DNA of 6,577 bases from Bacteroidales bacterium UBA3743. Lineage in GTDB: Bacteria > Bacteroidota > Bacteroidia > Bacteroidales > Paludibacteraceae. The stretch covers positions 62,895 to 69,471 of the forward strand of contig DFGT01000013.1 in NCBI GenBank assembly GCA_002371265.1, written 5' to 3'. The notes under the pieces were generated by a model, which did not search any database, was not told where the DNA came from, and saw only the letters and a program-made list of their open reading frames with translations. Position 1 is the stretch's first letter. Every line of letters begins with the position of its first letter. This document shows positions 1 through 5,453 of this stretch, piece after piece. A program made the position numbers and the translations under genes.

Positions 1-2335
1 AGTTGTAACCCTTCCAAGGCATGAATGCAACTAGCAAGTTCTTACCGATTGCAAGCTCTCCATTATCAGTAGAGTATCCCTGTGTAAGGATTTGACCCTT
101 AGTCACACGGTCGCCACGACTAACAAGCGGACGCAAGTCAATAGTGGTATTCTGGTTAGTTCTTCTGAACTTAGGCAATTTGTATTCCTTGACCGCAGAA
201 ACGAAGCTTGTGAACTCCTCTTCTTCCGAACGGTCGTACTTAATCTTAATAACAGAAGCGTCTACATATTCAACGACACCGTCGCCCTCAGCTGTAATCT
301 GAGTACGAGAATCTCTTGCAAGCTGTGCCTCGATACCAGTTCCCACGATAGGAGACTCAGTAGTCAACAATGGAACAGCCTGGCGCATCATGTTAGATCC
401 CATCAACGCACGGTTGGCGTCATCATGCTCGATAAATGGAATCAAAGACGCTGCGATAGACGCGATCTGGTTTGGAGCGATATCCATCAGCTCAAGCTCA
501 GTTGGATCCACGACTGGGAAGTCACCCTGACGACGAGCCTTAACCTTGTCTGTCAAGAAATTACCATTCTCGTCGATTTGAGCGTTACCCTGACCGATGA
601 TCTTTCCTTCCTCTTCCTCAGCTGTCATGTACTCGATACCAGTCTCAGACATATCAGCGATACCGTTGTTAATCTTACGGTAAGGAGTAGCGATAAATCC
701 AAGGTCGTTGATCTTAGCGTGTACACACAAAGAAGAAATCAAACCGATGTTTGGACCTTCTGGAGTCTCAATAGGACATAGACGTCCATAGTGAGTATAG
801 TGAACGTCACGCACCTCAAATCCGGCTCTATCACGAGACAAACCGCCAGGACCAAGGGCAGAAAGACGACGCTTGTGAGTGATCTCAGCCAATGGGTTTG
901 TTTGGTCCATAAACTGAGAAAGTGCGTTAGTTCCAAAGAAGCTGTTGATTACCGAAGTGATAGTCTTAGCATTGATCAAATCAATTGGAGTAAACACCTC
1001 ATTGTCGCGAACGTTCATTCTCTCACGGATTGTACGAGCCATACGAGCAAGGCCGACACCAAACTGGTTGTAAAGTTGCTCACCTACAGTACGTACACGT
1101 CTGTTGCTCAAGTGGTCGATATCATCAACCTCAGCCTTAGAGTTGATAAGCTCGATTAGATACTTGATGATCTCAATGATATCCTCCTTAGTCAACACCT
1201 TAATAGTAGGGTCGATAGAAAGGTCAAGCTTCTTGTTGATTCTGTAACGACCAACATCACCCAAATCATATCTCTTTTCAGAGAAGAACAAGTTCTGGAT
1301 GATTTCGCGAGCAGCGGCGTCATCCGCAGGCTCAGCGTTACGCAACTGACGATATATATAATTGACAGCTTCCTTCTCCGAGTTAGTGTCATCCTTCTGC
1401 AAAGTGTTGAAGATGATGCTATAGTCGGAAGAAGAAACGTCCTCCTTATGCAATAGGATAGTAGAAGCTCCTGATTCAAGGATAGCGTCGATGTTCTCCT
1501 CCTCAAGGATAGTTTCACGCTCGATAAGGACCTTGTTTCTCTCTACAGAGATAACCTCACCAGTATCCTCATCTACGAAATCCTCTGTCCATGCCTTCAA
1601 GACACGAGCAGCAAGCTTTCTACCGATATATTTGTTAATAGTCTTAGCCTTTACTTCAACCTCTTCAGCAAGCCCGAAAATTTCAAGAATATCCTTATCG
1701 CTTTCGAAACCGATTGCACGCAACAATGTAGTCACAGGCAATTTCTTCTTACGGTCGATGTAGGCATACATTACATTATTGATGTCTGTTGCAAACTCAA
1801 TCCAAGAACCCTTGAAAGGAATGATACGAGCAGAATACAACTTAGTACCATTAGCATGCATGCTCTGACCGAAGAATACACCTGGAGATCTGTGCAACTG
1901 AGACACAACAACGCGCTCAGCACCATTGATTACGAAAGTGCCTTTCTCCGTCATGTACGGAATATTTCCAAGATAAACATCTTGAATAATAGTCTCAAAA
2001 TCTTCGTGCTCAGGGTCTGTACAATACAATTTCAATTTAGCCTTCAAAGGCACATTGTATGTTAGACCGCGCTCAATACATTCGTCAATACTATATTTGC
2101 ATGGATCGATGTAGTAATCCAAAAACTCTAATACGAAGTTATTTCGAGTGTCTGCAATAGGGAAATTCTCAGAGAAAACTTTATACATTCCCTCATTCTT
2201 TCTCTGCTCAGGTGGAGTATCAATCTGGAAAAACTCCCTGAAGGATTTCAACTGAACCTCAAGGAAATCAGGATATTCCATCTGGTTTTTAACAGATGCG
2301 AAACTTACCCTCTTATTATTTAACTGTTGAGACAT
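1..2335 (-). CDS. rpoB: DNA-directed RNA polymerase subunit beta, partial (3' end beyond window)
   Basis: This encodes the beta subunit of bacterial RNA polymerase, which forms one side of the active-site cleft and carries the rifampicin pocket. The first 778 codons are present; the frame runs off the window edge just after PWKGYN, the segment that precedes YEDAI in the family. From memory, Bacteroidetes RpoB is about 1270 residues, so roughly 490 residues, including the rest of the catalytic core, lie outside. Family-diagnostic stretches include YPDFLEVQLKSF near residue 22, VVVSQLHRSPGVFFGQS around 140-156, the rifampicin region at about 468-494, and HYGRLCPIETPEGPNIGLI just after it. The start at 2335 gives MSQQLNNKRVSFASVKN, the N-terminus expected for the phylum, with no clear Shine-Dalgarno site. 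It follows rplL across a 97-nt spacer containing a terminator-like hairpin, as in many bacteria. rpoC would be expected next, outside the window. No frameshift was seen. Confidence 0.99.
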   Translation of the reverse strand, partial: MSQQLNNKRVSFASVKNQMEYPDFLEVQLKSFREFFQIDTPPEQRKNEGMYKVFSENFPIADTRNNFVLEFLDYYIDPCKYSIDECIERGLTYNVPLKAKLKLYCTDPEHEDFETIIQDVYLGNIPYMTEKGTFVINGAERVVVSQLHRSPGVFFGQSMHANGTKLYSARIIPFKGSWIEFATDINNVMYAYIDRKKKLPVTTLLRAIGFESDKDILEIFGLAEEVEVKAKTINKYIGRKLAARVLKAWTEDFVDEDTGEVISVERNKVLIERETILEEENIDAILESGASTILLHKEDVSSSDYSIIFNTLQKDDTNSEKEAVNYIYRQLRNAEPADDAAAREIIQNLFFSEKRYDLGDVGRYRINKKLDLSIDPTIKVLTKEDIIEIIKYLIELINSKAEVDDIDHLSNRRVRTVGEQLYNQFGVGLARMARTIRERMNVRDNEVFTPIDLINAKTITSVINSFFGTNALSQFMDQTNPLAEITHKRRLSALGPGGLSRDRAGFEVRDVHYTHYGRLCPIETPEGPNIGLISSLCVHAKINDLGFIATPYRKINNGIADMSETGIEYMTAEEEEGKIIGQGNAQIDENGNFLTDKVKARRQGDFPVVDPTELELMDIAPNQIASIAASLIPFIEHDDANRALMGSNMMRQAVPLLTTESPIVGTGIEAQLARDSRTQITAEGDGVVEYVDASVIKIKYDRSEEEEFTSFVSAVKEYKLPKFRRTNQNTTIDLRPLVSRGDRVTKGQILTQGYSTDNGELAIGKNLLVAFMPWKGYN
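854..934 (-). other. rpoB: Rifampicin-resistance-determining region of rpoB
   Basis: These codons (about residues 468-494 here) align with E. coli RpoB 507-533. The positions most often mutated in resistant strains carry the sensitive-type residues: Q474 (E. coli Q513), D477 (D516), H487 (H526), S492 (S531) and L494 (L533). Differences from E. coli such as A for S522 and L for I530 are ordinary family variation. By this region alone the encoded polymerase looks rifampicin-sensitive; mutations elsewhere in rpoB or other mechanisms are not excluded. Confidence 0.85.
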
Positions 2336-2373
2336 TTTGCTGATGTTTTAATGAAGTAAAATTGTTAAGACAC

Positions 2374-2410
2374 AAAAAAGTTTAGAACCACACCTTCGTG
2401 GTTCTAAACT
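2374..2410 (-). terminator. Hairpin plus U-tract between rplL and rpoB (terminator or attenuator)
   Basis: Read on the minus strand, AGTTTAGAACCAC (2410-2398) pairs perfectly over 13 bp with GTGGTTCTAAACT (2391-2379), closing a 6-nt GAAGGT loop. Five further T residues follow directly (2378-2374). This is the form of an intrinsic terminator and is oriented for transcription leaving rplL. It starts 22 nt after the rplL stop and ends 38 nt before the rpoB start. The opposite strand has no T-run after the stem, so it is directional. Since rpoB follows with no recognisable promoter of its own, I infer partial readthrough. In E. coli the rplL-rpoB spacer is known to hold an attenuator and an RNase III site, so attenuation is the favoured reading. 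Processing by an endonuclease is the alternative. Confidence 0.8.
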
Positions 2411-2432
2411 ATAAACCTGAAATCAGGCGATA

Positions 2433-2807
2433 TTACTTAAGCTCAACTTCAGCACCAGCCTCTTCTAGAGTCTTCTTCAATGACTCAGCCTCGTCCTTAG
2501 CAACACCTTCCTTAACTGTAGCTGGAGCACCGTCTACGATCTCCTTAGCCTCCTTAAGACCAAGACCGCAAGACTCCTTAACAGCCTTTACAACCTGAAG
2601 CTTGTTAGCGCCTGCTGACTTCAAAACTACGTCGAAAGAAGTCTTCTCCTCAGCTGCTGCGCCTGCTGCTGCAGGACCTGCTGCTACTGCTACTGCAGCT
2701 GCAGCTGGCTCGATACCGTACTCGTTCTTCAAGATCTCAGCCAACTCGTTTACTTCCTTAACTGACAAGTTAACCAACTGTTCTGCAAATGCTTTCAAAT
2801 CTGCCAT
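2433..2807 (-). CDS. rplL: 50S ribosomal protein L7/L12
   Basis: L7/L12 is the multicopy stalk protein that recruits EF-Tu, EF-G, IF2 and release factors and stimulates their GTPase activity. At 124 residues it has normal length. The three-part architecture is visible: an N-terminal dimerisation and L10-binding domain (about 1-33), an Ala/Gly/Pro/Val-rich flexible hinge (about 34-52), and a C-terminal factor-binding domain (about 55-124). The last contains KLQVVKAVKE and GLGLKEAKEIVDGAPATVKE, matching the family's conserved helix-loop surface. The start at 2807 gives MADLKAFAEQL, the family N-terminus, and follows an A-rich leader with no Shine-Dalgarno motif. It lies 36 nt after rplJ, whose product binds it directly. 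The terminator-like hairpin downstream could let stalk protein be made in excess over RNA polymerase. Confidence 0.99.
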   Translation of the reverse strand: MADLKAFAEQLVNLSVKEVNELAEILKNEYGIEPAAAAVAVAAGPAAAGAAAEEKTSFDVVLKSAGANKLQVVKAVKESCGLGLKEAKEIVDGAPATVKEGVAKDEAESLKKTLEEAGAEVELK

Positions 2808-2843
2808 TTTATTTCTTTTTTTTAGATTGTTTGAATTAAAAAA

Positions 2844-3362
2844 TTATTTCTCTGCAAGAGTCTTAAGTACTCCATGCAATATGTTTGCACCTGACTGCAA
2901 AGAAGAAATAACATTCTTCGCAGGAGATTGCAACAAAGCGATAACGTCGCCAATAAGTTCGTTCTTGCTCTTGATGCTTACCAATGCCTCAAGCTGATCA
3001 GCTCCATAGAAGCTCTCCTCTACATAAGCAGCCTTCAATACAGGCTTCTTCAAAGGATTGTTAGCTGAGAAGCTCTTAATCAACTTTGCTGGTGCATTAC
3101 CAGTGTTAGTAAACATAATAGCAGATGATCCCTTTAGAGATGGATACAACTGAGAGAAATCAGCGTCCTTCTGATCAAGAGCCTTCTTCATCAATGTGTT
3201 CTTCACAACCATCAACTTGATCTGCTGCTCAAAACATGCACGGCGAAGTGCGCTTGTCTGCTCTGCATTAAGATCTGACGCATCGGCAACATAAAAATGA
3301 CTATACTCAGATAGAGTATTAGACAACTGCTCAATTACAGCTACTTTATCTTCCTTTTTCAT
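2844..3362 (-). CDS. rplJ: 50S ribosomal protein L10
   Basis: L10 anchors the L7/L12 dimers to 23S rRNA beside L11 at the base of the ribosomal stalk. The 172-residue product has the usual length and starts MKKEDKVAVIEQLSNTL, a typical L10 N-terminal helix. It continues with the rRNA-binding globular domain, including LRRACFEQQIKLMVVKNTLMKKAL around residues 39-62. The C-terminal helical region (about 145-172, including SLQSGANILHGVLKTLAEK) is where the family binds L7/L12. The gene lies 14 nt after rplA and 36 nt before rplL. In other bacteria the L10-L12 complex represses its own mRNA through a structured leader before rplJ. The spacer here is too short for such a leader, so any such element would have to fold within the end of rplA; I could not identify one. 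Confidence 0.98.
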   Translation of the reverse strand: MKKEDKVAVIEQLSNTLSEYSHFYVADASDLNAEQTSALRRACFEQQIKLMVVKNTLMKKALDQKDADFSQLYPSLKGSSAIMFTNTGNAPAKLIKSFSANNPLKKPVLKAAYVEESFYGADQLEALVSIKSKNELIGDVIALLQSPAKNVISSLQSGANILHGVLKTLAEK

Positions 3363-3376
3363 GTCTGATCTTAATA

Positions 3377-4075
3377 TTAAATTTCTTCAATTGACTTAGG
3401 ATCAATCTTGATACCCTGACTCATTGTGCTTGAAAGATAGATACTCTTCACGTAAGTTCCCTTAGCTGAAGATGGCTTCAACTTCATGATTGTTGCCATG
3501 AACTCCTTCGCATTTCCGAAGATCTGGTCTGGAGTGAAAGAAACCTTACCGATTGAAGTGTGGACGATACCAAACTTATCAACCTTGAAATCAATCTTTC
3601 CCTGCTTTACTTCCTTAACTGCTTTTGCTACATCATTGGTAACTGTACCACTCTTTGGATTTGGCATCAAACCACGAGGTCCTAGCACACGTCCTAGAGC
3701 ACCAATTTTACCCATGATTGAAGGCATAGTAATCATAACATCGAAGTCTGTCCAACCACCTTTGATCTTCTCGATGAACTCGTCAAGACCAACGTAATCA
3801 GCACCAGCCTCTTTAGCTGCAGCTTCAACATCTGATGTACACAATACAAGTACTCTTGTCTGCTTTCCTGTTCCGTTTGGCAATGACACAACGCCTCTAA
3901 CCATCTGGTTAGCCTTACGAGGGTCAACTCCTAGACGAACATCAATATCAACTGAAGCGTCAAACTTAGTTGTTGTGATTTCTTTTACTAAAGCAGAAGC
4001 CTCCTTTAGAGAGTAAGATTTTCCTTCTTCAATCTTCTCTGCAGCTAACTTTTGATTCTTTGTAAGTTTACTCAT
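3377..4075 (-). CDS. rplA: 50S ribosomal protein L1
   Basis: L1 binds 23S rRNA to form the mobile L1 stalk, which helps move deacylated tRNA out of the E site. The 232-residue product has family-typical length. The hallmark rRNA-binding motif GALGRVLGPRGLMPNPKSGT is at about residues 125-144. The N-terminal part of domain I includes FDASVDIDVRLGVDPRKANQ (about 38-57), and the C-terminal return to domain I includes GTYVKSIYLSSTMSQGIKID (about 206-225). The start at 4075 gives MSKLTKNQKL; the leader lacks a Shine-Dalgarno motif. It lies 11 nt after rplK, consistent with coupled expression of the two. In E. coli L1 represses the rplK-rplA mRNA; no clear L1-binding mimic is visible in the 38-nt rplK leader here. 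Confidence 0.99.
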   Translation of the reverse strand: MSKLTKNQKLAAEKIEEGKSYSLKEASALVKEITTTKFDASVDIDVRLGVDPRKANQMVRGVVSLPNGTGKQTRVLVLCTSDVEAAAKEAGADYVGLDEFIEKIKGGWTDFDVMITMPSIMGKIGALGRVLGPRGLMPNPKSGTVTNDVAKAVKEVKQGKIDFKVDKFGIVHTSIGKVSFTPDQIFGNAKEFMATIMKLKPSSAKGTYVKSIYLSSTMSQGIKIDPKSIEEI

Positions 4076-4086
4076 TTGATAGAAGA

Positions 4087-4530
4087 TTAATTATTACCGG
4101 GAAAATCTCCCTTTACTGAAATACCCATACTTCTAGCTGTACCAGCAACCATAGACATAGCCGACTCCACAGTAAAACAATTCAAATCCTTCATCTTGTC
4201 TTCTGCGATAACCTTCACCTGATCCCAAGTGATCTCAGCTATCTTCTTTCTGTTTGGCTCAGCAGATCCACTCTTTTGCTTAGTCAACTCCTTCAACTGT
4301 ATTGCTACTGGAGGAGTCTTGATTACAAAATCAAAAGACTTATCAGCATAGTAAGTGATGACAACAGGTAAAACCTTTCCAGCTTTATCCTGAGTTCTAG
4401 CATTAAACTGCTTACAGAAATCCATAATGTTAATACCCTTAGAACCTAGAGCAGGTCCTACTGGTGGTGATGGATTAGCCGCGCCACCCTTAATCTGCAA
4501 TTTGATAAGTCCAGCAACTTCTTTAGCCAT
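4087..4530 (-). CDS. rplK: 50S ribosomal protein L11
   Basis: L11 binds the GTPase-associated region of 23S rRNA, works with the factor-binding stalk and forms part of the thiostrepton site. In many bacteria it is also needed for RelA-type stringent-response sensing. The product is 147 residues, slightly longer than the 141-142 of E. coli, mainly through a short C-terminal tail ending GDFPGNN. The N-terminal domain contains the proline-rich NPSPPVGPALGSKGINIMDF (about 19-38). The C-terminal rRNA-binding domain includes KKIAEITWDQVKVIAEDKM and the conserved GTARSMGI (about 130-137). The start at 4530 gives MAKEVAGLIKLQIKGGAANP, the expected N-terminus. It follows nusG by 38 nt and precedes rplA by 11 nt, the widely conserved nusG-rplK-rplA order. 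Confidence 0.99.
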   Translation of the reverse strand: MAKEVAGLIKLQIKGGAANPSPPVGPALGSKGINIMDFCKQFNARTQDKAGKVLPVVITYYADKSFDFVIKTPPVAIQLKELTKQKSGSAEPNRKKIAEITWDQVKVIAEDKMKDLNCFTVESAMSMVAGTARSMGISVKGDFPGNN

Positions 4531-4568
4531 TGTTTTTTAATTATAATTAGTTAAGAACAATCACAAGA

Positions 4569-5114
4569 TTATTCTTTTTCAACTTGTGAAAAGTCAAGTT
4601 CCAACGGAGTCTTACGTCCGAAGATCTTAACCATTACTTTAAGTTTCTGCCTTTCTGCATTCACCTCTTCGATGGTACCGCTAAAACCAGTAAAAGGACC
4701 ATCATTCACCTTAACACTCTCTCCTATGATAAAGTCGTAAGACGCTTCATTGCAGAAATCTGGAACCTCTTCCATCTTAGATAGAATTCTGTTCACTTCA
4801 TTCTGACGTAGAGAAACGTACTCATCTCTTTTCTTAGGATTATCAGTCAAGAAACCGATAACATTAGGAGTGTTGCTAAGTGTATGAGGCACCTCACCAA
4901 CCAAAGCAGCTTCTACAAGAACATATCCAGGAAGATACATTCTCTCTATTATCTTCTTCTTCGCTCCCATTACCTTCTCAGTTGGAACCACAACCTGTGA
5001 AACATATTTTCCAAGATTAGTGTTCTTGATCTCTTTTTCAAGATAATCGCGTACAGACTTTTCTTTTCCACTAATGGCACGCAAAACGTACCACTTCTTT
5101 TCAATTTCAGCCAT
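4569..5114 (-). CDS. nusG: Transcription termination/antitermination factor NusG
   Basis: NusG binds elongating RNA polymerase and, depending on partner, promotes processivity, Rho-dependent termination or coupling to the ribosome through S10. The 181-residue product matches the family length. The N-terminal NGN domain (about 5-115) starts KKWYVLRAISGKEKSVRDYL and includes the conserved RMYLPGYVLVEA (about 58-69), the face that contacts the polymerase clamp. The C-terminal KOW domain (about 127-181) carries GESVKVNDGPFTGFSGTIEE (about 131-150). It is core NusG rather than a specialised paralogue, judged by the secE-nusG-rplK context and the absence of insertions. The start at 5114 lies 23 nt after secE with no Shine-Dalgarno motif, so translation may be coupled to secE. 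Confidence 0.98.
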   Translation of the reverse strand: MAEIEKKWYVLRAISGKEKSVRDYLEKEIKNTNLGKYVSQVVVPTEKVMGAKKKIIERMYLPGYVLVEAALVGEVPHTLSNTPNVIGFLTDNPKKRDEYVSLRQNEVNRILSKMEEVPDFCNEASYDFIIGESVKVNDGPFTGFSGTIEEVNAERQKLKVMVKIFGRKTPLELDFSQVEKE

Positions 5115-5137
5115 GGTATAACTTATAAAGATAACGA

Positions 5138-5326
5138 TTACAGAAGATTATAGATAAAACTCATCGCTTTGTCGAAGCAAAAATCCATTACCCAAACAAC
5201 CCCCGCTATCAATAGGGAAGCAACTAAAACAACTACTGCGCTAGAGGTCACTTCGGACAAAGTTGGCCACGAAACTTTATTAACAAGCTCGTCTTTAGAT
5301 TCTTCAAGATAATTTACTAATTTCAT
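5138..5326 (-). CDS. secE: Preprotein translocase subunit SecE
   Basis: SecE is the small clamp subunit of the SecYEG protein-conducting channel in the inner membrane. This 62-residue product is the single-span short form found outside the enterobacteria; E. coli SecE is longer with three spans. An amphipathic N-terminal segment carries the family signature ELVNKVSWPT (about residues 13-22). One hydrophobic transmembrane helix follows (about 29-47), then a short tail ending IYNLL. I chose the ATG at 5326, giving MKLVNYLEESKDEL. The frame stays open upstream to 5371, but that extension would run into the tRNA-Trp gene and adds no family-like residues. The start is 15 nt from the tRNA 3' end, so this mRNA would have a very short leader if the tRNA is cut out of a common transcript. 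Confidence 0.96.
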   Translation of the reverse strand: MKLVNYLEESKDELVNKVSWPTLSEVTSSAVVVLVASLLIAGVVWVMDFCFDKAMSFIYNLL

Positions 5327-5341
5327 CTTAATCTCTTTTAG

Positions 5342-5414
5342 CACGGAATGAGAGGCTCGAACTCCCGACACCTGGTTTTGGAGACCAGTGCTCTACCAAC
5401 TGAGCTAATTCCGT
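5342..5414 (-). tRNA. tRNA-Trp (anticodon CCA)
   Basis: The minus strand folds into a complete 73-nt cloverleaf. The acceptor stem ACGGAAT pairs with ATTCCGT over 7 bp. The D arm is GCTC/GAGC with loop AGTTGGTA. The anticodon arm is CTGGT/ACCAG with loop CTCCAAA, placing CCA at positions 34-36. The variable loop is GTGTC. The T arm is GGGAG/CTCTC with loop TTCGAGC and one G-U pair. The discriminator is G73 and the first pair is A1-U72, as in bacterial tRNA-Trp. The 3' CCA is not encoded (G73 is followed by CTA), so it must be added by CCA-adding enzyme. The gene sits between tuf and secE with 39 nt and 15 nt spacers, implying it is excised from a longer transcript. Confidence 0.98.
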
Positions 5415-5419
5415 ATATA

Positions 5420-5447
5420 TAGTTCCCTTGCCGAAGCAAGAGAACTA
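5420..5447 (-). other. UUCG-capped hairpin between tuf and tRNA-Trp
   Basis: On the minus strand TAGTTCTCTTGC (5447-5436) pairs with GCAAGGGAACTA (5431-5420). This gives a 12-bp stem with one internal U-G wobble, closed by a C(UUCG)G tetraloop, an exceptionally stable cap in RNA. It begins 6 nt after the tuf stop and ends 5 nt before the first base of tRNA-Trp. No T-run follows (the next bases are TATAT), so it is not a classical intrinsic terminator. I infer a 3' stability element for tuf mRNA, a processing signal, or a weak terminator. The wobble makes the pairing complete only as minus-strand RNA; the plus-strand version has a C-A mismatch, which supports action on this operon's transcript. 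Confidence 0.75.
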
Positions 5448-5453
5448 ATTTTA

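Noticed and set aside
92..1159. Long plus-strand open frames (229 and 122 codons) opposite rpoB
   Set aside because: They are antisense to an unbroken, strongly conserved rpoB frame. Their translations are rich in Ser/Thr/Arg/Leu with no recognisable domain, which is typical of shadow frames opposite biased codon usage. No leader or promoter supports them.
2336..2378. Possible rpoB promoter after the terminator (a TTTG followed by TACTTCAT)
   Set aside because: The TTTG belongs to the terminator T-run, the second box matches TAnnTTTG poorly, and the spacing is shorter than the usual 19-21 bp.
2398..2997. Plus-strand open frames opposite rplL and rplJ
   Set aside because: The Ala-rich translation mirrors the complementary GCA/GCT hinge codons of rplL. 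Both frames overlap unmistakable ribosomal protein genes and show no independent signature.
4531..4568. Possible rplK promoter: TATAAT with an upstream TTGTGA, and the 12-bp palindrome TAATTATAATTA
   Set aside because: The spacing between the two boxes is only 15 bp and the -10-like box ends 9 nt before the ATG. The Bacteroidetes housekeeping sigma factor prefers TAnnTTTG. In such an A/T-rich spacer both the box and the palindrome are likely chance.
5327..5371. Longer secE start adding 15 residues
   Set aside because: The extension overlaps the 3' part of the tRNA-Trp gene and gives residues (MSGVRASHSVLKEIK) unlike SecE N-termini. The ATG at 5326 fits the family.
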